Counted from the stretch's first letter, positions 10,631 to 21,109 are shown. The stretch is 64,000 nucleotides of DNA from Lactifluus volemus (GCA_022376515.1 WTXI01000015.1:310001-374000); one strand, 5' to 3'. Numbers and translations are program-made. The notes: generated by a model not told the origin, from the sequence alone.

Positions 10631-13600
10631 CTAATGTGAATTAGAAGTCAATCCAAGCATAGAAATGCACCTATGTACTTTGAACCGGTCTAAGGCCTTT
10701 GTGAAGATATCAGCAGCCATGTCAGAAGTAGAAACAAATGTGGGTGTAATAAAACCGTCCTGAACAGCATCTCTCAACCAAAATAAGCGAAGAGAAAGAT
10801 GCTTCATCTTGCTGTGATGCTCTGGGTTCTTGCTCACAGCAATGGCGCTCTGATTGTCCATCCTGAGCAATGATGGTCCAGAGATCAAGTATCCAAGCTC
10901 CCCCATGAACTGACGCATCCAAAGGATCTCCTTTCCGGCCTCAACAGCAGCAATGTGCTCTGCTTCAGTGGTGGACAGAGCAACAAGTGCCTGAAGCTTA
11001 GAGCTCCAGGAGACTGCACCAGTGCCAATCTTGACCACAAACCCTCCAGTGGACTTCCCATTGTCAGGATTGCCTCCATGGTCTGAATCAGAGTAAGTGA
11101 TGAAGGGCTCTGGACTGTCAGAAGGCTGATAGACGAGCTTGTAGTCCATTGTGCCCTTGAGATAGCACAAAACATGCTTGACTGCTTGCCAGTGCTGAAG
11201 ACCAGGATTGGAGTTGAATCTGGCAAGAACTCCGGCAGAGTAGGCAATGTCTGGCCTTGTTGTGACGGCCAGATACATGAGGGACCCAACAATGGAGATA
11301 TAGGGAAGTTGCCGCATCTCAGCAGCTTCTGCATCGCTCTGAGGGGACATGGAGGTGGAAAGGTGTGATCTAGGGTTGAGAGGAGTGGAGACAGGCTTAC
11401 AATCATGCAGACCATGCTCCTGGAGGAGGTTGGCAATGAACTGGCTCTGAGAGAGGGAAAGGGAATGATTGGAGCGGTCTCTGTGAATCTCCATGCCCAG
11501 GAGCTGAGTAGTGGCTCCCAGATCACGGAGTTTGAAGTGAGAAGACAGCTCCTGAATCACTGAGTCAATCTGGGCACCATCTTTGCAAGCCAGGGTGATA
11601 TCATCCACAAAGACAGGCATTAGGATGCGCACATCGCCTCTGAGGTAGATATACAGTCCATGGTCGGACTGGACGCATTGGAAGCCCATAGACTTGAGCA
11701 CAGAGTAGAGGGTCTGGTTCCAAACTCGACCAGCTTGCTTCAACCCATACAGTGACTTCCTCAACCTACACACATGGTCTGGTCCACCAACCTCAAATCC
11801 CTCAGGCTGCTGCATGTAGATCTCCTCCTGAAGAGTGCCATTCAGATAAGCATGAGAGATGTCCACAGAACGGAGCTCAAGGTCCTCCAAGGCAGCAATG
11901 GCAAGGATGATTCTGATGGTGGAATAGCAAACAGTGGGGGCAAATGTCTCCTTGAAGTCAAAGCCAGGGCACTGGGAGTAGCCTTTTGCGACCAATCTCG
12001 CCTTGTAGCGTTCAAGGGAGCCATCAGCATTGCACTTGACCTTGAAGAACCATCTGGAGCCTATTGCACGCTTCCCAGGGGGCAACTTGACAACTTCCCA
12101 AGTGCCATTGATGCTGTGGGCCTCCATCTCCTCTTCACAAGCCTTGTGCCACAGATCTGCATCAGAGCGTCGCTGAGAGAGCTTATAGGAAGGGGGCTCA
12201 GCTACAGAGGCTCCATGGGCGTTCAGGAGGTCAAGGGGATCATCAGATGATTCCTCCTCTTCATCACTAGATGGAATGGTCGGAGTAGGCTCTCTGTGTT
12301 GTCTGTAGCGCTGTGGGACTGTCCATTGCTCAGCTAACCACTCCTCTCTAGGACGTCTGAGGCGCTGAGGGCGTGAGGGAAGAGTGTCTGAAGGTGCTGG
12401 TGAAGGAGACGGACTGATTGGAAGTGAGATGGACGAGAAAGGAGTGCTAGGAGATGGATGGTGTGATGAGGAAGGTGAAGGATCGGAGTCTGGCTCAGCA
12501 GTGTAAAAGGGAGCAGATGGAGGTGTCTGAGGGCGAACTGAAGGCAGATCAGATGAAGTAGACCCATCTCCCCCATGAGCTGGCGTCTGTGAGAGCTCAG
12601 AATCACTAGGGGCGTCAGGGAGCAGCTCAGGAAGCGCAACAGGAGGGGTAGGAGCCTCCAGAAGGGAATTGAGGCGAGGGGGTGGGATGAAAGGAGTAGA
12701 GTGCTTCTGAAGCATGAAAAAGCGTTCATCAAAGTCAGCTCTCTCTGAGATGATCACCTTCTTGGTCACTGGATTGTAGAACTTCCATGCCTTGTAGCCA
12801 TCAGGGTATCCAATGAAGACACACTTCTCCATGTGCACTCCAAGGCTGCCAAGTGGACGCTTGTCCCTCTGAATGAGAACATAAGCTGTGCAGCCCCAAA
12901 CTCGGAGCCTAGAGACATCTGGCTGAGACCCAAGGAATGCCTGGTGAGGAGTGGAATCAGAGAGAGTAGAAGTGGTGATCCTGTTGCTAATATGAATGAA
13001 TGAAGCCAAGGCCTCTCCCCAGAAAGATGGTGGCATGCCAGACTCATGAAGCATACAGATAATGCCCTCCTCCATCGTCCTATTAGCCCTCTCAGCGACC
13101 CCATTCTGCTGTGGATGATTCCTAGCTGTGTGCTGCCTCTGGATGCCATGATCAATGCAGAAGTTGTCAAACACCCTAGACATGTACTCCCCTCCCTTGT
13201 CATCTCTAAGCGTCCCAATCCTCCGTCCTGTGACATTCTCTGCCCATGCCTTGAACTGTTTGAAGGCAGAGAATGTCTCAGATTTGCGCTTCAACAGATA
13301 GACAGCCTTAAAGCGAGAGAAGTCATCAATGAAGGTAACCCAGTAGCGAAATCCCTGATGAGTTAAGACCTTCACAGGCCCATGGAGATCACTGTGGACG
13401 AGTTGGAGGGGTCTAGATGCTCTAGAGGTGGATGGAGGGAACGGATCTGCGTGCATCTTGCCAGCTTTGCAGGCTTCACATACCGGATCAGGATCAGCTT
13501 GAGAATCAAGCTTGAATCCAGTCACCAGGTTACCTGAGAGCAGCTTCTTGACCCCAGCAAGGTGTTGGTGACAGAGGCGTCGATGCCAGAGGTCCCAGTC

Positions 13601-15010
13601 CATAGGGAGAGTGGTAGAAGATGAGAGGGATGCAAATTGCTCCACTGGAAGTGTTTCCCCAGCCAAAAATGCAGCATTTGAAGGAGTGTCCACCTTTGCC
13701 TGAATGACAGTGTGTCCATCCCTGATGAAGTTGAGGGTGTCCCTCACAATAGAGATGGTAAAAGAGCGATGCATTGTGAGATATAGGACAGAGAACAGAT
13801 TACTGGAGAGGGAGGGAACATATAGCACATTTGTGAACTCTAGAGGCACCATCTCCTGCCCATCTACCACAGGATTGAAGCGAACCGACCCAACACCTTC
13901 AGAATACAGCACAGATCCATCAGCTAGGCAAATGGGGATCCTGTGGGGCACCAAATTTCGCAGCCAATGACAGTTGAATGTCATATGAGCTGAGGCGCCA
14001 GTGTCTGCATTCCAGGAGGTGTGAGAATGAGGAATAGGTGTGGCAGAGAAGAGAGCACTTGCAGAGGCAATGGAAGCATTCTGAGGCGCAGCAGGAGCGG
14101 ACTGAGAGTCAGTGGAAGCAGGGGCAGCAGTAGAGGGCAAGGGAGAGCCAAATTGACGAGTCAACTTCTCCTTGAGGAAGCATTTGGCCTCAATATGGCC
14201 AAGGCAAGAGCAGAAGTCACATTTGGGGCGAGTGGAGGCCCTATTCTGTGAGTTTTGAGGAGAGGTGGATTGGGAAGGAAGGGAGGACGCCTGGGAAGGC
14301 TTGGAGGACGATCTGGGCACAGTAGATGATGCAGAGAAGGCAGAGGTGGTCCCAGAGAGGTTTGAACGTGTCTGATCCATGTTTCTGAGTGACTGGATGA
14401 CAGATGGCTTGTCAAACTTGTCTAGGACGGAGATAGTGCAAACAACGTCGTCAAAGGAGTGTGGGAGCGCCCTAATGATGGCCATGACTGCCAGTTCATC
14501 ATAGAGGTCGTCCAGAGTGAAGGAAGATGGGGAAAGAGACTTGATGACCCTAATGTGCTCATCTACCTTGTTGATGAGGGAGTCTAGGGGCTCTGAGTCG
14601 TCTTTCTGGATGGAAAGGAGGGTGTGGTAGGCATTGAAGCGAGGGGCAGTCCTCTGTTGGATGAAGGAGGCCTTCAGAATGTCCCAAATCTTGATAGGAT
14701 CATCCTCACAGTCCCTAATGAGCACCTTGACATCATGAGTCATAGCAGTCTTCAGCACACCAGCAGCCCTCTCAGCCTTAATCTCCCATCTCTCCAACTT
14801 GTCCTCATCCACAGCAACAGCAGGGGCGATGACTTGGCCCTGGGAGTCTCTGAGCTCGGGTTTTGGAGCTGGTTTCTTCTCCTGGCCTGAAACAAGACGC
14901 CAGAGACCATTGAGTTGAAGCCAGGACTTGATATCATCAGCCCAAAGTCGATAGTTTTCGCTTGTGAGGGGAGAAATGGAGGAAACAGAGGATTCCTTGG
15001 TAGAGGACAT
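10631..15010 (-). CDS. Copia Gag-Pol polyprotein, 1459 aa, intact
   Basis: One open frame encodes the whole replication machinery. Order by residue: Gag of the UBN2/DUF4219 type (ENYRLWADDIKSWL, about 18-210); a CCHC zinc knuckle CDFCSCLGHIEAKC (264-277); aspartic protease with DTGAS (336-340); GAG-pre-integrase with WHRRLCHQH (475-483); integrase core with acidic triad residues D541 (HSDLHGP), D603 or D604 (RDDKGGEY) and E640 (NGVAERANR); a Pro/Ser-rich linker (about 770-920); reverse transcriptase (NGTWEVVKLPPGKRAI onwards) with the active-site FVDD box; and RNase H (TYSDSDHGG ... ALSTTEAEH). No stop, frameshift or missing catalytic residue was seen, so it should be autonomous. Start chosen at ATG 15010, 140 bp inside the 5' LTR edge. 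Products act as cytoplasmic particles and in nuclear integration. Confidence 0.96.
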   Translation of the reverse strand: MSSTKESSVSSISPLTSENYRLWADDIKSWLQLNGLWRLVSGQEKKPAPKPELRDSQGQVIAPAVAVDEDKLERWEIKAERAAGVLKTAMTHDVKVLIRDCEDDPIKIWDILKASFIQQRTAPRFNAYHTLLSIQKDDSEPLDSLINKVDEHIRVIKSLSPSSFTLDDLYDELAVMAIIRALPHSFDDVVCTISVLDKFDKPSVIQSLRNMDQTRSNLSGTTSAFSASSTVPRSSSKPSQASSLPSQSTSPQNSQNRASTRPKCDFCSCLGHIEAKCFLKEKLTRQFGSPLPSTAAPASTDSQSAPAAPQNASIASASALFSATPIPHSHTSWNADTGASAHMTFNCHWLRNLVPHRIPICLADGSVLYSEGVGSVRFNPVVDGQEMVPLEFTNVLYVPSLSSNLFSVLYLTMHRSFTISIVRDTLNFIRDGHTVIQAKVDTPSNAAFLAGETLPVEQFASLSSSTTLPMDWDLWHRRLCHQHLAGVKKLLSGNLVTGFKLDSQADPDPVCEACKAGKMHADPFPPSTSRASRPLQLVHSDLHGPVKVLTHQGFRYWVTFIDDFSRFKAVYLLKRKSETFSAFKQFKAWAENVTGRRIGTLRDDKGGEYMSRVFDNFCIDHGIQRQHTARNHPQQNGVAERANRTMEEGIICMLHESGMPPSFWGEALASFIHISNRITTSTLSDSTPHQAFLGSQPDVSRLRVWGCTAYVLIQRDKRPLGSLGVHMEKCVFIGYPDGYKAWKFYNPVTKKVIISERADFDERFFMLQKHSTPFIPPPRLNSLLEAPTPPVALPELLPDAPSDSELSQTPAHGGDGSTSSDLPSVRPQTPPSAPFYTAEPDSDPSPSSSHHPSPSTPFSSISLPISPSPSPAPSDTLPSRPQRLRRPREEWLAEQWTVPQRYRQHREPTPTIPSSDEEEESSDDPLDLLNAHGASVAEPPSYKLSQRRSDADLWHKACEEEMEAHSINGTWEVVKLPPGKRAIGSRWFFKVKCNADGSLERYKARLVAKGYSQCPGFDFKETFAPTVCYSTIRIILAIAALEDLELRSVDISHAYLNGTLQEEIYMQQPEGFEVGGPDHVCRLRKSLYGLKQAGRVWNQTLYSVLKSMGFQCVQSDHGLYIYLRGDVRILMPVFVDDITLACKDGAQIDSVIQELSSHFKLRDLGATTQLLGMEIHRDRSNHSLSLSQSQFIANLLQEHGLHDCKPVSTPLNPRSHLSTSMSPQSDAEAAEMRQLPYISIVGSLMYLAVTTRPDIAYSAGVLARFNSNPGLQHWQAVKHVLCYLKGTMDYKLVYQPSDSPEPFITYSDSDHGGNPDNGKSTGGFVVKIGTGAVSWSSKLQALVALSTTEAEHIAAVEAGKEILWMRQFMGELGYLISGPSLLRMDNQSAIAVSKNPEHHSKMKHLSLRLFWLRDAVQDGFITPTFVSTSDMAADIFTKALDRFKVHRCISMLGLTSNSH

Positions 15011-15138
15011 GGTGTAGGAAGGTGTAGGAGGATGAAAAGGATGTTTTTGAGTGATTTTGAGAGAGTGAGAGGCAGAGAGGAGTAAAAACGAGTGGAAGCA
15101 TTCAAATGGGAGTGAAAGGTGTCTATTGATGCAGGGCA

Positions 15139-15150
15139 GGGCCCATAACC
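15139..15150 (-). other. Primer-binding site (half-tRNA-iMet type)
   Basis: Immediately inside the 5' LTR the minus strand reads GGTTATGGGCCC. This complements the anticodon-arm region of initiator tRNA-Met rather than its 3' end. It matches the mode known for Drosophila copia, which uses an internal tRNA fragment as primer. The related decayed element has GGTTATGGGTCC at 16343-16354. Confidence 0.75.
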
Positions 15151-15393
15151 TGTTTTAACTGGAGCTGTGAAGGGCCCTTGAGTCACAGAGGACCAAGGGG
15201 ACTGCAGTGGAGAGAATGAGACTATATTGACCAAGGACAATGATAACAACTGACCTGCAGTGGAGAGAATGAGACTGAAGTCCCCAAAACTCCGTCCACT
15301 GCAGTAAAGGCAAGCATGACTAAGCATATACTAAATAAGGGAGGCAAACAGTCAAAGAACCGTTGGGCTGACACTACAGTAGCCCAAATAACA
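15151..15393 (-). repeat. 5' LTR of the complete copia element
   Basis: 243 bp, TG...CA ends, next to the primer-binding site on its 3' side and to the CATTA target duplication on the other. It should carry the promoter and poly(A) signals of the element; no strong TATA box was recognised. Confidence 0.95.
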
Positions 15394-15449
15394 CATTAGA
15401 GAGTACCAAGGAAGGGATAGCCAATGTTCTCAGCACTCTGAGGACCCAC

Positions 15450-16342
15450 TGGTGTGAATAATAACTGCTCTCCATTGGGGGTGATCACCTACAGTCATTA
15501 CTTACTATACTATTTCCTTTTGTTATGGCTCGACTGGGGCCGGGTCCCAACAAGGGTTTGAGTGGTTCTGGTCTCTCCTAAGACCTAGGCTCAGGGTTAC
15601 TCAAGGTAACGACGTGCAGAGCCCTGTGGTGTTGTAGCACAACCACCAAGCTTCAGTAGCCTTATTAGGGTGTGTAGGAGAGTAAGAGAGAAGGGGAGAA
15701 GGAGTGGAGAAGAGTTCTGTTCTTTTAGGAGAGTGAAACAAGTCGATTGGAGTCAAAGCCGAAGCTGGGGTACAAGCTACCAGCTGAGGCCTACTTATAC
15801 AGTCTATGCTAATTGTTCTACCAAACTAGGGTGGACAATAAGCAAGAGATCAAGAACAATAGGGGATGAGAACAATAGGGGCTCCGGACAATAACACTGG
15901 ACAAAATGGGACAAACAATGGAACACAAAGACAATAGTACAGTCAGCACAATAGAAACAATGTGGAAGGGACGTCAGTAGAATGAGTAAGCGTGTTAGGG
16001 AAGCATAGGGTCCAACGTATCCTGCATTCCGTAACACCTTTTCTTCACCCTGACTTTCTTTTATTTAGTTAGTATACTCTCCATGCTAAGGACTTAGTCC
16101 CACGCCCATGTTCACTATGAGCAGCCATCTCTCAAGGCCCAGATCAAGATGATTTCTTTTAACCACTAGCCCCCTCTTTAATTAGTAAATCTGTCTAGTC
16201 TACAAAATTGTATATAGTAACCAGACAAGACTCTTTCAGAGTCTTATCCTATTGTCCCTGTTCCACACTCATGTGTGCCCACTCCCTCATTTTATTTGTT
16301 GCCACTGCTACCACCACTCCTTTCTCCTGATTTTTGCTCACA
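15450..16342 (+). repeat. Probable 5' LTR of the decayed copia element, interrupted
   Basis: The GGTTATGGGTCC primer site at 16343 marks the inner edge of an LTR ending GCTCACA. Its left part (candidate start TGTGAATAATAAC at about 15452) is separated from the right part by the 517-bp solo LTR at 15521-16037. Removing that insertion and one CCTTT copy rejoins an LTR of roughly 370 bp. The left end is inferred; the matching 3' LTR was not found. Confidence 0.4.
15521..16037 (-). repeat. Gypsy-type solo LTR, 517 bp
   Basis: It begins TGTTATGGCTCG and ends CCGTAACA, with a perfect 5-bp target duplication CCTTT on both sides (15516-15520 and 16038-16042). On the minus strand it has a TATA box TATAAGTAGG (about 15792-15801) followed by a CCCCAGCTTCGGCTT leader, like the LTR-like repeats at 9422 and 30222. 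No internal sequence is attached, so it is a recombination product. It sits inside the LTR of the decayed copia element. Confidence 0.85.
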
Positions 16343-17000
16343 AGGTTATGGGTCCTGCTGTTGCATCTTAAATCAGTATGAGAACACACAGAGCTTAAAA
16401 AACACTTACCTTTTCTTTCTCTATCCAAACCAACACACTATACAAAATGGTTGAAGGACAGAGCACCAAGATAGTCCAGCTGGCAGCTGATGGCACAAAC
16501 TGGGAAAATTACCACAACTGCATGATACTCATGATCAAGTCCCATAAGTGGAAGGACCACTTGACCAATACGAAGCCAATGCGACGCTACATCAATGGTG
16601 GTACCATAAATGGTGTCATACCCAACAAGTGATGGGAGGACGACAAAGCTATGCTAATAAACATAATTGTGTCATCAATTCCCAATTCCACATTCAACAG
16701 CATCAAGAACAAGGCCACTGCAAAGGAAGTATGGGAGGCCCTAAAGGAGCTCCATGAAATGCGATTGCTGCTAGTTACAATTGAGCTGCAGTGGTACATC
16801 AGCACCATCAAGTGTGAGGATGATGAGAACCTCTGCACACACTTTGAAAATCTGCAGAATATGAAGGAAAAATTAGCATTCTTGGGAAGTAGTATCTCTG
16901 ACCTGGAATTTGCTTACATTTTGCTCTGGTCCCTTCTTCCTTCACACCAGGGAATAGTCAGTGCTATAAACACTTCAGCCAACTTTGCAAAGGCAATCAC

Positions 17001-17170
17001 ATTAGGAAAACCCATCTGGCCTTAAAGTGTATTAGATGCTCCTTAGAGCTTACTTAAGTATCTTATTGACATTGATAATTAGATCCTTCTACTTATCACT
17101 GTCAATAACACACTTAAGTAAGCTTTAAGGAGCATCTAATACACTTTAAGGCCAGATGGGTTTTCCTGAT
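17001..17170. mobile_element. Foldback MITE, copy B (170 bp)
   Basis: Palindromic unit from ATTAGGAAAACCCATC to GATGGGTTTTCCTGAT with the centre near 17086. It has the same arms as copies A and C. The pentamer ATCAC lies at 16996-17000 and again at 17173-17177, consistent with a target duplication, with two extra bases (AC) at the right edge. It disrupts the gag frame of the decayed copia element. Confidence 0.85.
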
Positions 17171-17319
17171 ACATCACGCCCACAAATATAATCCAACTTG
17201 TGATAGACAAGTATGAGTGTCTCCAAGACAAGATGAAACAGGACATAGATAAAGTGTTTGCCATGTTCTCGCAAAAAAGAAAGGGAAGATGTAAACAATG
17301 TGATATCAAGTGCCACAAC

Positions 17320-18680
17320 TAGTGTTTTAAAGTCTGGTCTGGTCCAGTTTTTTGCCCAAAAACCACACAACTGCAACTGCAACCGGTTGTGCTCATCTCA
17401 TAAATGCCCAGAACCGGACCAGACTGCACAGGACCAGTCTATACCAGTCCGGTTGCCCTGTGCCAACCAGTTGTAACTGGTTATCCAGAAAACCAGTTGC
17501 CAACCAACTGCAACCAGTCTTTTGACTAAAAGGCTATATAATATGTCATTAAATGAAACTAACTAACTACACTAATTACATTGCACCCTGCGAGCAGGTG
17601 CTTGCAGCAGTGAGGGGTCATTCATAGAGAAAAAAAATATGAGAAAGTAAGAGAACAAGAAAAAAAGAAAAAAAGAAAAAATAACCCCACTCTTGTGTTG
17701 GCAGTGAGAGCAGGCCCAGCATTCGTCATCGTCATCATCGTCATTGTTATCATCCCTCACCTTCATCATCATTGTCATCATCCCTCACATTCATTGTCAT
17801 TGTTGTTGTTATTGTCATTGTCGTCCCCCACATTCATCAATATCGTCCCTTGTGATCATCGTTGTGGTCGTCCTCTACGTGGTCATCCCCTGCATTCGTT
17901 GTGGTCATCCTCCTTGTTTGTCGTTGTGGTCTCCCATCACCCCCTGTGTCATTATCCCCTGTGTCATCCCCCTGCATTTGTTGTCATCCCCACCATTCGC
18001 CAACCTGGTAGTTCATGTTCGTGTCATGGGTGGGTAGATAGAAGAGTGGGGGAAACAGCATTGTGGGTGATTGGTGGTTGTGGGAATCAATTTGCAAATT
18101 GGTATCGCTTTGTTTTTTGGGCAGCACATATGACCAAATGGTCCATGTGCAGCCACAGGCTATATAAACCCTCACTAAACAAGTCTTTTTTCCCTGGGCA
18201 TGTCCCATTTCATTTTGTAATGTTAGATATAGTAAATATTAATAGTGTCTACATTGGTATATATATATTTTTAATGACTGTAATTCTGAGTACTTCTGCA
18301 ATATTATATGTACTGTGAGAAGACCGGTTGCAACCAATTGCAACCAGTTTTTGAATGGTTTTCAAATTTTAGGGTGTTTCACAGTAGCCATTATTTAGCT
18401 CATTAATTTGGCCATTCTCATGATTCCCACCAGTTTTCTTTACTTTTTTCCTCCATTCCCATCTTTCTATTGCCATCATTGATGATAATCAAAGAAAAAG
18501 GTGAGAAAAACTGGTGGGAATCATGAGAATGGCCAAATTAATGAGCTAAATAATGGCTACTGTGAATGACCCTATTGTCAAAATGAGGGCAACCACAACC
18601 AGAAGTCTGGTCTCTTCCAGTTGGGTTGGGTTGGGTTGCCAGTCTTTTTGAGGTCCATAGGACTGGACCTGTAAACACTA
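17320..18680. mobile_element. Non-autonomous hAT element, 1361 bp
   Basis: The ends are inverted: TAGTGTTT at the left and AAACACTA at the right, followed inward by CTGGTCCAG-type words. A perfect 8-bp direct repeat GCCACAAC flanks it (17312-17319 and 18681-18688), the hAT hallmark. Removing the element and one repeat restores the copia zinc-knuckle codons. The inside has no transposase: it is TCATCATCG/GTTGTC simple sequence, repeated GGTTGCAACCAGTT motifs near both ends, and a TA-flanked MITE at 18372-18572. Long frames here (for example 17695-18318) are low-complexity and not genes. Confidence 0.88.
18372..18572. mobile_element. TA-flanked foldback MITE, 201 bp
   Basis: Long inverted arms of about 75 bp begin GGGTGTTTCACAGTAGCC at the left and end GGCTACTGTGAATGACCC at the right, separated by a pyrimidine-rich loop (about 18450-18490). 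TA lies on both sides (18370-18371 and 18573-18574), as in Tc1/mariner-type MITEs. It is inserted inside the hAT element, so it is younger than that element. Confidence 0.82.
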
Positions 18681-20457
18681 GCCACAACTGCAAAAAACAA
18701 GGCCACATCAAAGCTGAATTTTGGTAGAAAGGCCAAGGCCTACAATGCAGAGGTGCTGGCATGAACACTGCAATGACAGCAGCTGAACCAACTGATATCA
18801 AGGTGTGGGTAGCTATAGAAGAAGTCAGTGACCACCCAGTTGCTGCAGCCAGCACACCACACACTGTCACAATCAATGCCAAGCTCTACAACTCTGGGGC
18901 ATCCACCCACATGTTCCCCTTCTGCAAAAAATTCACCACCTATCAAGAGATTGCACTGCATGCAATAATTGCAGCTAATAAACAGATATTTTATACAATA
19001 GGTGTCAGGAACCTCAAGATAGAGGTCCCTCATGAGGAGTCTTTCACTTCAGTCATCTTGAGAGAAGTCCTTCATGCTCTTGACATGGCTATGACCATAG
19101 TGTCAATATCACAGATCACCAAGCTTGGAAATTCAGTTACCTTTGAAAAAGAAAGCTGCACCATCAAGAACATGAAGGGAAAAGTTGTTGGAACCATCAG
19201 AGTAAATGCCAATGAACTCTACAGAGTTGAACACCCTGTGACAGCCTTGACTGCAGTTACACCTGAATGAGTCACACTTTTCAAACTCCACCATCACCTG
19301 GGCCACGTCAGTGTCAACACTCTATGCTCTCTCATTTAACACAACTCCATTTAAGAGGTGGATCTTATTAATGAAGGATCTCCATTTACTTGTGACTCTT
19401 GTGATCATGTTAAGATGACCAGAAAAGCCATCAGACTAAAAAGACAAGCTCTACCTGCCACTTTCTTTTTTTTTGGAGAAGAAGTTCACTCTGATGTGTG
19501 GGGCCCCTCTCCTGTCAACAGCATTGGTGGAAAGTGTTACTACATTACTTTCACTGATGATTACTCTTGGTATACCTGGACCAACACCCTTAAAGCAAAA
19601 TCAGACACCACTGTCACCTACAAGGAGTTCACAGCATGGGTACACACACAGCATGGCATGACAATACACTGTTTCCACTCCAACCAGGGGGGTGAGTATA
19701 CCAGCAATAACCTTAAGGCCTTCCTCTGGCAACATGGGACAGAGCAATGGCTCATTATGTATAACACCCTGTAGCACAACAGCATCACAGAGTTGCTTAA
19801 CCAGCACCTCATGGAATGTGTCCATACTCTCCTCCACCAGTCTAGCCTCCCCAAATCTCTATGGGGCAAGGCACTTCAGCATGTCATCTGGCTGAAGAAC
19901 TGGATGCCACCCATGCATTAGGTGCAATTACCCCTTTTAAACACCTTCATGGACATAAGCTAGATTTAGCTAGTGTTCTAGAATGGGGCCAGCAGGTGTG
20001 GGTCAAAAGCTTCAAGGGCTTGAAGCTAGATGCCCAGGCCTTGCAAGCATGATGGGTAGGCTATGATAAAGAGAGCCCCCATGCCCACAGAATATATTGG
20101 CCAGAGAAGCACTCCATCACAGCTAAGAGAGATGTGAAGTTCACCACTAACACAGTGACAGTGTATATTCCCTCATAACCTCAAGTACTTGAAGTACAAG
20201 TTCAAAACCAAGTTGTAGCCCCAAAAAGTCAGCCCAGCGTCATCCCAACACCCCAAATGCAGCAACCCAATGCCAGCACTCCAGAACCCAACCTGACCTT
20301 GGAGAGTGGTAGCTACCACTTTTATCACAATACCTAGGGCAAATGTGTATTTGTGATGTGTATAATACCACAACCTTTAATGACAATATTGTAATTATAT
20401 ATAGGGACATTGTGATATAGTTGTAATGATATTGTCATAAAATTGTAAATGGTTGTA

Positions 20458-21029
20458 AGGTAGGCTTCATCAGGTTCCCGCACGGTTTATGTAAGCTTTA
20501 ACCCTAGGGTTAAGTCACGTGACCTCGGTCAATTTTCGAGGGTCACTGTGCACGAATCAAGGGGGAGGGGAGAGGGGGATGTGCAACTGTATTATACATT
20601 CTCTGAGATTTTTTTAAACAAGCTTTCTGAATGTTTTGTGCCCAAGCTTTCTGTGCATGAATTTTTTGAGGCATTTAATGAGCATTTTCTAGTTTCGCGC
20701 GAGAATGGGTTTGTGCATTAGTAATGCTCCACGTGATGTTACTTGGATTACATAATCAGTCAAAATTTGCGTGCGGGATTTTGAACATTGCAGAAATAGA
20801 ATCAGAAAGATAAGAAATGAGTTTGCAGTAAAAAAACAAAATCTTGATCTGAGTGCCCAAAACATGACATTTTTAAATTATAACAAATGAGATACAAAGC
20901 TACTGAACTATACTTTCTATCCTATTTGCTAGATTGTTATTTTTTTGAGTTGTGGCTGAGGAGTTCGTGATGCTCAACAGTGGTCTCGATGCTTACATAA
21001 ACCGTGCGGGAACCTGATGAAGCCTACCT
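20458..21029. mobile_element. TA-flanked MITE, 572 bp
   Basis: Inverted ends of about 39 bp read AGGTAGGCTTCATCAGGTTC... at the left and ...GATGAAGCCTACCT at the right, with TA at 20456-20457 and 21030-21031. The interior is AT-rich and non-coding. The first eight terminal bases and the TTCAT block are shared with the next MITE (21110-21807), so the two are relatives of one Tc1/mariner-like family. Confidence 0.82.
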
Positions 21030-21109
21030 TAATAATATTGTGAATGGTTGTAATAAAATTGTAAATGATTGTAATAAAATTTATACATGAATTCTAGCTG
21101 ACTGTACTA

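Larger units (their letters stand above)
10363..15393 (-). mobile_element. Complete Ty1/copia LTR retrotransposon
   Basis: This is a structurally complete element of 5031 bp. It has two 243-bp LTRs (10363-10605 and 15151-15393) differing at only four positions by eye, a perfect 5-bp target duplication CATTA (10358-10362 and 15394-15398), a primer-binding site next to the 5' LTR, a purine tract next to the 3' LTR, and one uninterrupted 1459-codon polyprotein. The low LTR divergence means a recent insertion. A solo LTR of the same family lies at 3172-3414. It inserted into the LTR-like repeat that starts at 9422. Confidence 0.96.
16447..20330 (+). pseudogene. Decayed copia Gag-Pol, interrupted twice
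   Basis: A second, older copia lineage. Gag begins at ATG 16447 (LAADGTNWENYHNCM, UBN2 type) and has a stop at 16630. It runs to KAIT at 17000, where foldback MITE B inserted. The zinc knuckle (CHNCKKQGHIKAEF) is split by a hAT element, its first half at 17309-17319 and the rest from 18689. Protease shows NSGASTHMFP (18895-18925), with Asn in place of the catalytic Asp. GAG-pre-integrase (LHHHLGHVSVNTL) and integrase (VHSDVWGPSP at 19485-19515, HSNQGGEY at 19678) follow with several stops. The Asp of the second motif is Asn. Similarity fades near 20330 and no reverse transcriptase is present. Dead. Confidence 0.85.

Noticed and set aside
10885..14890. Many open frames of 60-210 codons on both strands within the complete copia element
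   Set aside because: They are shadows of the 1459-codon polyprotein in other frames, helped by its Ser/Pro/Leu-rich composition.
17695..18318. 207-codon plus-strand frame rich in Ile, Val and His
   Set aside because: It is translated TCATCATCG-type simple sequence inside a non-autonomous hAT; no domain or splice pattern.
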